The translations under genes and the position numbers were made by a program. A stretch of 64,000 nucleotides of DNA from Campanula takesimana (Eukaryota > Streptophyta > Magnoliopsida > Asterales > Campanulaceae): positions 310,001-374,000 of the forward strand of contig JAOWBW010000598.1 of NCBI GenBank assembly GCA_026119855.1. The letters are read 5' to 3'. Of the stretch, positions 11,759 through 22,814 are shown piece after piece (the stretch's first letter is position 1; the number at the start of each line of letters is the position of its first letter). The notes under the pieces were generated by a model that saw only the letters and a list, made by a program, of their open reading frames with translations, made no database searches and was not told where the DNA came from.

Positions 11759-12988
11759 ATCTCCCCCTGATTTATGGCTTTCTAGTCAAAACAAAAATGT
11801 TAAAATTGTTAAGTGACCAAATAGAAACTCCCCCTGAATTCAATGTTGACAAAAAAAAAATGGCATTGAGATATTTCCTTTTTGAGAACTGTACCTGCAA
11901 AAAATTGTCAAAAAAAATCAGAGTACAAAGATATAACTTAAGTACCAAATGTAACCAAACTATCTAGCTTTTTCTCCCCTTTTTTCCTTACTCTCCCCCT
12001 TTTTGACCAGAACGCGAGGTGATCAATTTTGCAAAAGGTCGTTACAACGGAAAGACAGGCTGATGTGAGAGCAGATGTGACTACATCGAGGGATACATCA
12101 TCAACTGGACTCGATGAGGGAGTATTTGCTGGAGAAACATGGATGAACCAACATGCACAAGGGGATCTAGGCTTCTAGGAAACAAGAGAGTCTTCAACAT
12201 TTCGAATTTATCAAATGATAAAAATTATGGAAGACAATGAAACGTTCTAACCAAATTCTTAAGAAAATTCAACTACCATTGATAGCATAAAAAATCCAAG
12301 ATAAATAGTCTCCCTAGAAACATTCCATTAAACATTTTAAGAAAGATTTCCTTGAGCATAAATTTATTTATGGAGTTTACCAAGAAAAACACAAAAAACA
12401 ATTGGGGGACATTAGGACTATGGTGGGGACGACTCAATAAATATAAAAAGAATAAAGACAAAAATATGCAAGTGAAGTGTACAACTCAAATTAGTGTGAC
12501 TTGGGATGAAATCACACCCAGGGACTCAACCTATCCCAGAACTTCAACGAACTTTTCTCCCAATCTGCTCAGCCTCTAGAATGCGCCCACCCCTATTTTT
12601 TATTGTGGGTAAAGATTTGTGGGTAGCTTTCACTCTACATTAAATCCAAAGATAGCCGTTTATCTTTCAAATGGTCTTCTCAAATTCGAATCAATCTTTT
12701 GTGTTGAGTTCGTTTGATCACATTTAGATTGGCTGCATACAATGGTGGAGCAGCTGTTTCCTAAGAATGCACCCACTGAGAGATAAATTGAAGGCTTTTT
12801 CCATAGTAACCATATGGAGTATTCACAGTTCAAGGAACAGTCAAGTCAAGGGAGTGACTCAAGTGATCACTCTGAGATGCACAGTGAAAAAATAAATACC
12901 ATGCAATTTTTATTTTATTTTTATTTTTTTTAAAGTTAACAGGTATACAAGTGTGACACATGGTGTGATCATACAGGGGATCACACCA
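11759..12988 (-). mobile_element. 3' untranslated region of C1
   Basis: Sequence between the polypurine tract and the pol stop of C1. It includes two further ctccccct runs (11830 and 11993), which read as polypurine-like tracts on the minus strand. No ORF that I support. Confidence 0.55.
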
Positions 12989-13260
12989 TCAAATGATGCA
13001 AAGTCCGAGAGATTCCCTAAGTGTAGAAAATATCTGAAAGTCTAGGGCCTTAGTGAAAATGTCAGCCAACTAATTTTCTGTCCTTATTGGTTCTAGGCTT
13101 ATAATTTTCTGCTCAACAAGATCTCGAATAAAATGATGTTTAATGTAAACATGTTTAATACAAGAGTATTGAGCATGATTTTTTAAGATATAAATAGCAT
13201 CTAAATTGACCCAAAACATAGTTAAAACCTTACTTTGCAGCCCATAAATTTTGACCATTT
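12989..13260 (-). pseudogene. C1 RNase H domain, C-terminal part
   Basis: The minus strand reads the copia RNase H tail: a NLDAIYILKN motif (family pattern CDN-SAI-LSKN), KHVYIKHHFIRD, then LADIFTKALD, ending at TGA 12989-12991. An in-frame TAG stands immediately before LADIF. The catalytic Asp-Asn motif is changed. The upstream half of the same frame lies beyond the solo LTR at 14183-14650. Confidence 0.75.
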
Positions 13261-14182
13261 TGTTAGAACCCTAGTTTCTTAACTAAGTGTTTTGACAAAT
13301 AATTAATGAACTTAAAAAGTATTATCAAAGAAGTTAACTGGAAATCATCAAGTATTACAGGTCCGCTATCTTCACTATCGAGATAACCAACCTTCAAGAT
13401 AGCAGACCTTATCACCTTTGTTAGACTAAACTTCCAGTTAAAGTCAAACCTGACTCAAACACTGTTCACATACTTTATGCCAGCCAAAGATTAATGACTG
13501 ACATATATATTTCCAAGATGTTGAAGACCGTTGGAACTCAAACGGATATAACATAAAATCCTATAAAAGGAGCTCAACACTACTAAAGAAAATATCACTG
13601 TCTTGGCCATATTCTATACAATTTGATTAAAGCTTCTAAGCAAACTCAATTGTAAAAGCACACTTGATATTTATAAATCTGTGCTAAAATAGATAAGCAA
13701 ATATAGATCTCACATAGCTACTTTAGAGCCATCTTAGAGATCACCAAACCCTCACACTTGTGAAATCTTTTCTTTTTCTTTTTTTTGTACTTTACAACAA
13801 GTACATAACTTAATTAGTGAGGCTAATTAGGTTTGAAAATTCTGAGGGAATTTTCTTGCAATTGATTGTAATTTCTTGACGAAGTATTATAGTGGATTGC
13901 TTTTTCACTGTTGAGGACAGTGAAGCGTGGATGTAGGAGAGTTGCTATACTCTGAACCACGTTACATCTTTGTGTTTGTGTCTCATTTACTCACACTTAT
14001 TCACACACATATCACTTATCATTTACTCATTTATTTCTTCTATTTATTTCATTATTATTTCGCTGAATAACTCAACACACACACTACACATCAAGATAGT
14101 CGACCTACTCTGCCAAGATAGTCGACCTCTTGTGAACTAACATCTACCTGTTTAAAGTGTATAAATAGAACATGTTCTTTCA
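13261..14182 (+). mobile_element. Solo LTR inserted in the C1 RNase H gene
   Basis: A 922-bp LTR (tgttagaacc...ttctttca) is flanked by perfect 5-bp duplications, cattt at 13256-13260 and 14183-14187. Removing it and one duplication joins two minus-strand frames into a continuous RNase H reading frame, independent proof of the boundaries. TATA boxes occur near 13561 (cctataaaagg) and 14158 (gtataaatag). There is no internal region, so it is a solo LTR produced by LTR-LTR recombination. Family not identified; strand assigned by the TG/TATA order. Confidence 0.85.
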
Positions 14183-14650
14183 CATTTGACTCATCAAAAA
14201 GGTTAAATAACTCCCATATGACCGAAAGACATTACTTGTTACCTCATAACTTATGACTTTCAGGCAGTTCAGCCCTACCACATCAAGGTAGTTCACCCTT
14301 GCTATTTGTCTAGTCCTTACCTTTTCACAAGCATCCCCAATAACATGTAAAATGCGATGCTTCTCTTGGATTTTGGAGGTACATTTTCTGGACCATTTCA
14401 AACCTGCTTCTTTACTATCTGAGCTGCTGGAGGATGCCTCTGAATCTGAACATGGATCATTTTCTGCTGATGTAGTCTGCGGTGTAGTTACATCGGGGGC
14501 AACGTCAGACTGTTCTGCACTCTCTGGCATTGTTTCCTGTCCATTTTCATCATTGGCGGGCTCCAGCTCTTCAACACAACCTGTAACATCACAAAACTTA
14601 TAGCAATTATTAGAAGTCTTAAATCCTTTAAAGACACAATTGCCCATTTT
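14183..14650 (-). pseudogene. C1 integrase-RT linker fused to RNase H (RT deleted)
   Basis: A minus-strand frame opens with MGNCVFKGF and runs through an acidic, Ser-rich linker (SDSEASSSSSDSKE). It continues through a HVIGDACEKVRTR motif, the usual junction upstream of copia reverse transcriptase. It then passes straight to a GSYLTFLMSQM segment that belongs to RNase H. The reverse transcriptase is missing, so an in-frame internal deletion fused linker to RNase H. The frame continues across the solo LTR. Confidence 0.7.
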
Positions 14651-14668
14651 ATAAAAAATCTCACATAC

Positions 14669-15049
14669 TTACTTATCAAACCTCACATGCATATCATCGT
14701 CACACAAATGACTAATGTTTATGAGATTTTCCTTAAGGCCTTCAACATGGAGAACATTATGGAGAATAGGCATACCTTCAACATTCAATGTTCCTTTACC
14801 AACAATCTTACCTTTGCCACCACCTCCATATTTCACATTTCCCCTATCAAAAAGGGAATAGTCTGACAAGAACTCAAGTTTCCCTATCATGTGCCTTGAG
14901 CACCCACTATCCAAATACCAAGAGTTAGACATACAGCTCTCTAGTAAAGTGAAAACAACCTTACACTCCTCATCCTTCTTCTCAACCCACACAAATCGCC
15001 CAGATTTTTGGCGATGTGGACTATGATGTGAGTACATGATGGCACCCAT
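14669..15049 (-). pseudogene. C1 aspartic protease region
   Basis: The minus strand encodes WYLDSGCSRHM, the active-site motif of copia aspartic proteases. It is followed by the usual Gly-rich strand (KYGGGGKGKIVGKGTL) and VEGLKENLINISHLCD. The integrase that should follow is absent: the sequence passes to the linker frame at 14647. Confidence 0.8.
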
Positions 15050-15082
15050 TGGAGAGCCAAATTATTCTAAGTCCTGGATTCT

Positions 15083-15608
15083 TAGGTAACAAAAGGTTCT
15101 GATATGACCAGGACCAAAGCAGTAGTGACACACATATTTTCTTCTCCTAGGTCTAGACTCTACTTTTTAAAAAGATTTTGACTCTGACCTTTTTTTCACA
15201 TTCTTTCACAAAATTGGATCTATAGCCAATACCAGTTTTAGAATGACTACCAATGTTTAAAACCTCTTAAGTTTAGCTTACCAGTGTTTAACTTGGTGAA
15301 AGTATCTTTGGCTTTTTCAAGATCAGATTTAGCTTTCTCGAGTTCAACATCACGCTTGGTATAGAGTCCTTTTGGTTATCATTTTCAATGGAAAATCTCT
15401 TAAGTTCAGATTTTAAAGTAGTAATTTCAGCTGAGAGTTTCTCATTTACCTTTTCAAATACACCAAGTTTTTCGACACGTTTTTGCCAATCGGTGAAAAG
15501 ATCAGCGTAAGCTCCATGAAGTTCCTCAAAATTACCATTACATTCCTCTTCATCCTCTGGTTTTTTAGATACATAAAAATTAAAACAAATAAACTCATAG
15601 TAAAACAA
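15083..15608 (-). pseudogene. C1 gag C-terminal part: coiled coil and zinc knuckle
   Basis: Minus strand. At 15608-15290 lies a heptad-rich segment (EKLSAEITTLKSELKRF). At about 15150-15083 lies a CCHC knuckle, CHYCFGPGHIRTFC (C-x2-C-x4-H-x4-C). Frames are broken between the two. Together with the protease they define C1 as a sirevirus-like copia element that has lost gag N-terminus, integrase and reverse transcriptase. Confidence 0.7.
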
Positions 15609-17047
15609 ATAAACCCAAAGTCAAAGGATATAGTTTCCAGTTGGCTACATCAGAAGTCACATCAAAATGATGTTTGTGATTTTGAGATGGCCTTTATTTT
15701 CTTATCCAAATTGGTTTTTGAAAGCTTTGGTCATGCATATATTTTTGACATAATTTTTTTGGTTTTCAAAGCCTTATTGTGCATACCCCCTTTTATAAAA
15801 TTTTAGTTTCCAAAACTCTTGTTTGTGCACAATCTTTTTGTAAAAATTGATTTTTTTTAAGAACCTTGTCCTCCTTGTAAAGTTTTGGTTTTGAAAACCT
15901 TTGATTGTGCACGATTTTCATGTACAAAGTTTGATTGTTTTAAAAAAAAAAGTCTTTACTTGTTCATATGCTTGTTTGTTACTTGTGCAAATTACTTGTT
16001 CATTACTTGTTCATATCTTGCTAATTCTTGTTCATGATATTAAAACAAACCGAAAATTCCTATTTTAACTCCAAAGGGAACATAGAATACTTCACACTAC
16101 GCGCACTCGACCTTGTGCACGTCTCAATAACCCTCAAACCCGGAATGGATGCCATGATGCAACTTGATTGGTGCTCTTATGCCCTTCGTGCGCATGGGTT
16201 TGTTCCACCTCCCCAACCGAGTCGAGTCAACCACACTTGTCTGTGACACACAAATACCGTGACCATGGTTGGTTTTTGGTCTAGCTCACGTCATCATGTC
16301 CTTATTACGTGTCCAAGGTTAGTAATAGCCAAGTTAACGCTTAAATCCAAGACCCCTTGTGAAAAAAAAGTTTAATTAAGGTCATCTTTGACCCGGTCTT
16401 TGACTTATTCGTTAATTTTAACCATAATTAACCAAAATCATGTATTAAGGATGGGATGACACCGTGTCATTAAGCCCTAATATTTGGCCCATCCTAATTA
16501 TCCTTAATCCTAAGGTTAAGTTCCAAGATCCCTTATTAAAATGAGGTCATGCCAAAATTTCGTTAAGGAATTAAGTCAATCTTGACCTTGACCAAGGCTT
16601 AATCATGATAAGAATGGCGCATGCATTGGAACTTTATGACGCACTAGACTTTAGGAATGGCTCTTTTGGTTGGTGGAAGCCACGTGCCCTATAGGACCTT
16701 TGCCCGGGATAGTCCGTCCTTAGGGGTGTGCAATACAGGTGAAAAATGAGAGGCTTATAGACCTAGTGATGGCCTCCACTGATCTAGGATTTAGAATAGT
16801 TGCGAAAAAGAAGAGAAATATTTTCCTACCATTTAGGAATAAAATAAACGTTTTAAGTAAACTTGAACGGTTAATTAATTGCACATTGTGTAAATTTGCT
16901 CTGTCATGTTACTTGCTTTGCATGCTATTTACTATATGTCTTCTAACTATTTTTGACGATAATTAAGGTCATTCCTTTCCCATTTAGAAAAAAAATGGCC
17001 AAACAAATAATGAAAAATCTCATTAAGCCTTAGGATTTGTTTCTTAA
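15609..17047. other. No gene; unclassified repeat-derived sequence
   Basis: AT-rich. Between about 15730 and 15940 there is a weak direct repeat of a tttggttttcaaa...gtgca block of roughly 65-70 bp. The 72- and 75-codon frames near 16028 and 16739 have no recognisable features. The stretch may be the 5' region of an old element that continues at 30803 and 41027. Confidence 0.5.
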
Positions 17048-17396
17048 GATCCCGTTAAATCCCTAGGCATAGTCCCCTAGGTCCCCGATAAGATTCCCGT
17101 TAAATCCCTAGGCAAATTCCCCTAGGTCCCCGATAAGATTCCAGTTAAATCCCTAGGCATAGTCCCCTAGGTCCCCGTTAAGATTTCCATTAAATCCCTA
17201 GGCATAGTTCCCTAGGTCCCCGATAAGATTCCCATTAAATCCCTAGACATAGTCCCCTAGGTCCCCGTTAAGATTCCCGTTAAATCCCTAGGCATTGTCC
17301 CCTAGGCCCCCGTTAAGATTTCCATTAAAACCCTAGTCATAGTCCCCTAGGTCCCCGTTACAATTCCCATCAAATCCCTAGGAATAGTCCCCTAGG
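17048..17396. repeat. 45-bp minisatellite, about 7-8 copies
   Basis: Tandem unit of 45 bp containing ttaaatccctaggcatagtc followed by ccctaggtcccc. Each unit has two cctagg palindromes, and copies differ by a few substitutions. It abuts the next, unrelated array. Confidence 0.9.
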
Positions 17397-17813
17397 AAGT
17401 TAGTCAAGTCCTTGAATGGATCCTTGTTATCCTCCAAAAAGTCAGTCAATTCCTTGGATGGATCCATGTTATCCTCAAAGAAGTCAGTCAATTCCTTGGA
17501 TGGATCCCTGAAGTCATTCAAGTCCTTGGATGGATCCCCGTTATCCTCCAAGAAGTCATTCAAGTCCTCGGATGGATCCCTGTTATCCTCTAAGAAGTCA
17601 GTCAAGTCCTTGGATGGATCCCTGTTATCCTCCAAAAAATCAGTCAAGTCCTTGGATGGATCCCCGTTCTCCTCCAAGAAGTCAGTCAAGTCCTCGGATG
17701 GATCCCTGTTATCCTCCAAGAAGTCAGTCAAGTCCTTGGATGGATCCCTGTTATCCTCTAAGAAGTCAGTCAAGTCCTTGGATGGATCCCCGTTATCCTC
17801 CAAAGTGTCCGTT
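17397..17813. repeat. 42-bp minisatellite, about 10 copies
   Basis: Tandem unit of 42 bp containing aagtcagtcaagtccttgga and tggatccctgttatcctcc. One unit near 17500-17525 is shortened by 18 bp. Because 42 is a multiple of three, frames stay open on both strands. The minus strand reads a 14-residue repeat (DPSKDLTDFLEDN) for 141 codons. I do not call it a gene: there is no independent start context or flanking domain, and the plus strand is equally open. Confidence 0.85.
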
Positions 17814-18229
17814 AAAATTAAATTCCAAAAAAATATATATAAGAAAGGAAATAAAAGTGCTTAGGGCGACTCTTTTCCTCCTTCCTGGAGCCGTCATGTG
17901 ATGACCAAATTTGTGCCCCTCGTCGCATCTCGATCCCATTAGTGTCGTCGCGTGACCATTCCTCCTTCAAGTCTGGGCGTCATGGTAACACATGGTAATA
18001 TACCTTGGTCAAGCATTGACCTCCTCGATTTGCACCGCCATGTGGTGACCATTTCAATTGTCCCAAACGCCCTTGTGCGAATCTTTTACTCAAAAAAAAA
18101 AAATACTTTCCCAAATAAAATAGAGATCAAGTTTTTCTTAAAATGAGGTTAATCCGATAATGAAGCGTTCTTCTCAAAATCCGGTTATAATTTCACCTTG
18201 AGGTTTAATATGCTACAGTCCTTAGCGGT
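17814..18229. other. No gene; left flank of S3
   Basis: Unclassified sequence ending in gcggt at 18225-18229, the 5' target duplication of S3. Before S3 and S4 inserted, it was contiguous with 30803-30851 and 41032 onward. Confidence 0.7.
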
Positions 18230-19653
18230 TGTTGGGTATGCCCACACATATCTCATTTTTGATGTAATAGGATTTATTAGATTTGATTGATCCATCACCT
18301 AAGTTTTATTTCATGGACTTTAGACCCACATGTAAGAAGTATTTATACTTCATTTTTTAAGATGTCCATTGTTATAAAATAGGTTTAGAAATAGGGCAAG
18401 AAGATCAAGATTCAAAGAAAAATCACCCAGTAAGTTTGAGCCGCGCACACGCGCCATGCGCCTCTCTTTTTTTGCGCCCTGCGCACCTCATAGCGCGCGC
18501 AAGGAATTATTACTAGCTATGCTATGCGCCTATGCGCCCCTTGTTTTAGCGCACATCATGTGCACCTCTTGGCTCAAACGCGCCTCAAAGTGTTTATTCA
18601 ACACTCAGTGATTTATTGAAGATTCAAAGACTTGAAGAGAATTCAAATTACGCCAATGATCCAACGGTGGTTAAAAGATGCATATAGGCCTAATCCGTTG
18701 ACACGTGTCCATAACGGTCATATTTATGTTGAGTGTCAAAGTGACCATAATATATGCATGCTCCAATCAACGAGCGACAGCTCATCTTATCCACAAGGAT
18801 TTCCAACGGCTAGTTTTTTGAAGTTCACTATAAATACCCCATAACTTCAACATTTTGAAGTTGCTGAGTTTTGCTAAGATTATCAAGAAATTCTCTATCT
18901 AGCATTTGTTGAAGATTTGAAGATTGCCGTAAAAATTTCCAGATTCTCAAGAACACCTTCATACCTTCATCCTTAGCCCAGATCTTCAAGCTATAACACT
19001 TTAGTTTCTTGTGCTCTCCATCTCAAAGATCTAAAGAGCCTTGATACTAAGAACACACACGCACCTCTTTAAGATAAATCATTTAGATTCATCTTTTAGA
19101 GATACACCGGTTATTGTTTTGGATTTGTTCTTTCATAGTAATAGATCTTGAGTTAGTGTATAAGCTCAAACATTGTAATTTGTAACACTCCTCATTATAT
19201 AAGATCTCCATTAGAAATCCAAGACTAACCATCTTGGTAGAGGACGTAGATCTTTCATTGATCGAACCTCTCCAAATAGCTTGTGTTATTATCTTGTCAT
19301 TTCTTTCAAGTTATTATTTTCACTCACTATTTGCTTGTTTACTCATTGTAGATTGATTGAACTGAATTGTGTTGTGTTGGTTATATCATTTACCTTAGTT
19401 CCTTATTTCACTCACTTTGAGCCAAAATACTTAGTGTGTGTGTTGCGCTCCCTTTATCACTTTGCGCCTATTTTCATTACTAAATTCCGCTGTGCATTTC
19501 ACTCACTCACTTAGGCGCATTTCATAACGCTTACTTGATAAAGTGCGCATTTGCAATTGAGTTTTTCAAGGGTACGAAAAGAATTTTAAAACAGCTATTC
19601 ACCCCCCCCCCTCTAGCTATTTTTCATACCCTTGTTGCCCTTTGGGACCAACA
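18230..19653 (+). mobile_element. 5' LTR of S3
   Basis: Starts tgttgggtatgcccac and ends tttgggaccaaca (1,424 bp). U3 contains a cluster of GCGC-core motifs at about 18440-18600. A TATA box (cactataaatacc) is near 18827-18839. A C-run at 19603-19615 is longer than in the 3' LTR. A small open frame at 18632-18844 recurs in the 3' LTR but is not a recognised gene. Confidence 0.95.
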
Positions 19654-19655
19654 AG

Positions 19656-19667
19656 TGGTATCAGAGC
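19656..19667 (+). other. Primer binding site of S3
   Basis: TGGTATCAGAGC, the standard plant initiator-Met tRNA primer site, two bases after the LTR end. Confidence 0.9.
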
Positions 19668-19727
19668 AAACACCTTTATAAAACATTTTTCGTTTTTCAA
19701 GCTTAACAGCTTGGGTGCCGATTCTAA

Positions 19728-22700
19728 ATGTCAAACTCAAAACCTATGGCAACTGCAAACTACACTCACGTTCCGGTCTTTGATGAAGATCATTTTGACG
19801 TGTGGAAATTCAGCATATTGACTCATCTCAACTCAATCGATGAAAGGCTCCATGACACCGTCGTTTATGGACCTTATATTCCGATGAAGGCGAATCAAAA
19901 TCCACGCACCAACGCTGCCCAACCTACAGTTCTCAAACCAAGGGAAGAATGGACCGAGGAAGAAATTAGAAGAGTTGCAAATGATGGCAAAGCAAGAAAC
20001 ATTCTTCTAAGCACTCTAAGCACGGCTATGAAACAACAAGTCATGCATTGTGCTACCGCTAATGAGCTATGGGATGCTATTGAAGAGCATATTGAAGGAG
20101 ACACCGTCTGCAAGGAGAACAAGAAATACGAAGTACAAAAGAGATTCAACAATTTCTCTCAACTCCCCGGTGAAAACTTGAGGCAAACTTATGAACGCTA
20201 CTGTGAAATTATCAATCTATGTATCTCACTTGGCATGAAGTTTACCAACAAAGATTTGAATGTAAATTTTCTACAAGCTTTTGGATCAAGATACCTACAT
20301 AAATCTAGCGCTCTTGAAGACGTTGGAACTTTAGATGTTTGGACTTTAAGGAATCTATATGCAAATCTCAAAGTTTACGAACTCAAACTCCAACGAATCA
20401 GCGAAACTGAAGGAAAGTCAAAATCTATGGCTATGATGGCGCACAGAGAAGCTGCACCTACACCTGCGCCTACTCCTGCGCCTGTACAAGATGAGAAAAG
20501 CTCCGATCCCAAAATTTCTACTTCTGAGCTATTAGACATGGATGATGAAGACTTCGCTTTATTTGTGAAGAAATTTCAAAAATTCAGAAAATTCTCAAGA
20601 CCCGGCTCAACCAACAAATTTCAAGGATCTACCAGCAAAGCTCCTCAAAAGTTTTCAAGGAGAAGTGATTCAAAAAGAAAAGAAGATCTTGTTTGTTTTA
20701 ATTGCAGGAAACCCGGACATTTTGCATCAAGCTGCCCAATTCCCAAATTTGAATATATGCAGAAGAAGAGCAGCCATACTCCCAAATTCACTCCCAAGTT
20801 CACTCGTCACAAGGGAATGGTTGCTGAAGAAGAAGCACCAGCAAATGAGCACAACACTTGGATTGAAACAGACTCCGATGAGAGCGATGAAGATTCCGAT
20901 GATGGACTCGTTTGTTTGATGGAAAATGATGATGAAGTTGATGCTTATGATTCTGATGATGACTTCTCCAAGGATGTTCCCGATATGAATGCCTTGAATA
21001 AACCTATCAAGAAATCTGCAGGTTTTCAAGAAGTGAAAAAGAAGAAAGGACCAACCATCAGTGAGCTCGTTGAACAAGGATTTCTCACTCCAGCTCAAAA
21101 CGATGGTGGATTGCTATTCTCACGATGTGATCTTGGAGCAAGGAACAAATTGAGAGAAGGAGCATATATTAGACCACAGGTTGAACCAACTGCTCCAAAC
21201 TCCAAAATCAATGATGATGAAGTGATTGCTGAACAAGAAAAATTGTTCAAGAAGGCTGAAAAGGTTCTTTGTTTCATGGCTGGATCTTCAAAAGTTAGAA
21301 ATTATGAATGGATTCTCGATAGTGGGTGTTCAAGACACATGACTGAAGATGAATCCTTATTAGAAGATGTCCATGAAGAAAGAGGTCCCTCCGTAACATT
21401 TGGCGATAATAACAAAGGTCAAGTTGTAGCATATGGAAAGCTCAAGAAAGACAAAGTGTGCATTGAAAGAGTCTCACTCGTCGAAGGGCTCAAGCACAAC
21501 TTATTATCCATATCTCAATTCTGCGACAAAGGATTAGAATGCCATTTCACTTCAACACAATGTCTTATCAAGAATGGCAAAACTGGAGCTATCTTACTCA
21601 CGGGATATCGTAAGACAAATATTTATATTATTGATTTCCATAGTATGAACTCTAGTACTAATCTTTGTTTTGTAGCAAAAAGTGTGAACGAAAATAGTTG
21701 GCTGTGGCACAAGCGCTTAAGTCACTTGAACTTCAAGTATCTATCTAAACTCAGCAGGAATAATCTTGTCAAAGGACTTCCCAAGGTTGCTGATCATCAT
21801 GACAAAAAGTGCGCCGCATGTCAACTTGGCAAACAACCGAAGCAGTCATTTTCAAGCAAGTCAAATCCTTCAACAACAAGATGTTTGCAACTGCTTCACA
21901 TTGATCTATTTGGACCAGTTTCCACCGCAAGTATAAGAAGAAACAAGTATACTCTAGTTGTGGTGGATGATTATTCAAGATATACATGGGTGGAGATGAT
22001 GATTACAAAAGATGATTGTTATGATATTCTCACTACCTTATTTCGACTGCTCCAAACCCAAAAAGAAGATGACATCGTTAGTGTTCGATCCGACAATGGA
22101 ACAGAATTCAAAAACAACGGTGTTGCTCGATATTGCGACGATCATGGGATAGATCACAACTTTTCAACCGCCGGAGTCCCTCAACAAAATGGCGTTGTTG
22201 AACGAAAGAATAGAACGTTGATTGAAGCGGGAAAGACGATGATAACTGAAGCTAAATTGCCTAAGTACTTTTGGGAAGAAGCTATCAACACTGCATGTTT
22301 TACTCAAAATCGTTCCCTCATCAACAAACTTCACAACAAGACTCCGTATGAACTTTGGCGTGGTAGAACTCCCAACATTGCATTCTTTAAGATATTTGGT
22401 TGCAAATGTTATATCCTCTACAACGGAAACGAACATAGAGGTAAATTCGATGCCAAAGCCGACGAAGGTATTTTTGTTGGGTATGCCAAACACTCTAAAG
22501 CTTTTCGTGTTTTTAATAGAACTACATTAGTGATAGTTGAATCTGTACATGTTACATTTGATGAACATTCTCTCCTTGAGCCACATTTGGCTCCAAATGT
22601 TGCTGATGATTCTATTGAGCAAAATGATACAGTGCTTCTATTTATGTTGCGCCCACTCAAGATCAGAATCTATCAACACAAGGAAATCCATCTACATCAA

Positions 22701-22814
22701 ATGCGCCTAATTCAATGTATAATGCGCCTGGTGAATCCTCTATTGCGCCTCACTCAAATGATGCGCCTCATGATTCCTCTCACGCGCCTATTTCTACTAC
22801 TGCATCTGGTGTAA
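19728..22814 (+). CDS. S3 gag-protease-integrase polyprotein (first frame of gag-pol)
   Basis: The open frame begins with ATG 19728, 60 bases past the primer site. Order by approximate residue: sirevirus Gag N-terminus (HFDVWKF, PREEWTEEE); one CCHC zinc knuckle CFNCRKPGHFASSC near 322-335; acidic linker; protease DSGCSRHM near 531; integrase zinc finger (HKRLSHLNF near 661 and CAACQLGKQ near 695); integrase core with all three acidic residues in DDYSRYTW, SDNGTEF and NGVVERKNR. The last 60 or so codons, after about 22630, are out of the true frame, because RT lies in another frame. The product would supply capsid, protease and integrase. Compared with S4 it lacks about 1 kb encoding a coiled coil and a second zinc knuckle between gag and protease. 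Confidence 0.9.
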   Translation: MSNSKPMATANYTHVPVFDEDHFDVWKFSILTHLNSIDERLHDTVVYGPYIPMKANQNPRTNAAQPTVLKPREEWTEEEIRRVANDGKARNILLSTLSTAMKQQVMHCATANELWDAIEEHIEGDTVCKENKKYEVQKRFNNFSQLPGENLRQTYERYCEIINLCISLGMKFTNKDLNVNFLQAFGSRYLHKSSALEDVGTLDVWTLRNLYANLKVYELKLQRISETEGKSKSMAMMAHREAAPTPAPTPAPVQDEKSSDPKISTSELLDMDDEDFALFVKKFQKFRKFSRPGSTNKFQGSTSKAPQKFSRRSDSKRKEDLVCFNCRKPGHFASSCPIPKFEYMQKKSSHTPKFTPKFTRHKGMVAEEEAPANEHNTWIETDSDESDEDSDDGLVCLMENDDEVDAYDSDDDFSKDVPDMNALNKPIKKSAGFQEVKKKKGPTISELVEQGFLTPAQNDGGLLFSRCDLGARNKLREGAYIRPQVEPTAPNSKINDDEVIAEQEKLFKKAEKVLCFMAGSSKVRNYEWILDSGCSRHMTEDESLLEDVHEERGPSVTFGDNNKGQVVAYGKLKKDKVCIERVSLVEGLKHNLLSISQFCDKGLECHFTSTQCLIKNGKTGAILLTGYRKTNIYIIDFHSMNSSTNLCFVAKSVNENSWLWHKRLSHLNFKYLSKLSRNNLVKGLPKVADHHDKKCAACQLGKQPKQSFSSKSNPSTTRCLQLLHIDLFGPVSTASIRRNKYTLVVVDDYSRYTWVEMMITKDDCYDILTTLFRLLQTQKEDDIVSVRSDNGTEFKNNGVARYCDDHGIDHNFSTAGVPQQNGVVERKNRTLIEAGKTMITEAKLPKYFWEEAINTACFTQNRSLINKLHNKTPYELWRGRTPNIAFFKIFGCKCYILYNGNEHRGKFDAKADEGIFVGYAKHSKAFRVFNRTTLVIVESVHVTFDEHSLLEPHLAPNVADDSIEQNDTVLLFMLRPLKIRIYQHKEIHLHQMRLIQCIMRLVNPLLRLTQMMRLMIPLTRLFLLLHLV

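Noticed and set aside
17048..17813. Possible CRISPR-like array
   Set aside because: Units are directly adjacent with no unique spacers, and the sequence is a plant genome.
17378..17901. Open frames of 123-150 codons on both strands over the 42-bp array
   Set aside because: The unit length is a multiple of three and contains no stop in several frames, so openness is automatic. There is no flanking domain or start context.
18632..18844. 70-codon frame repeated at 29778-29990
   Set aside because: It lies in U3 of the two S3 LTRs and is duplicated only because the LTRs are. No recognised protein features.
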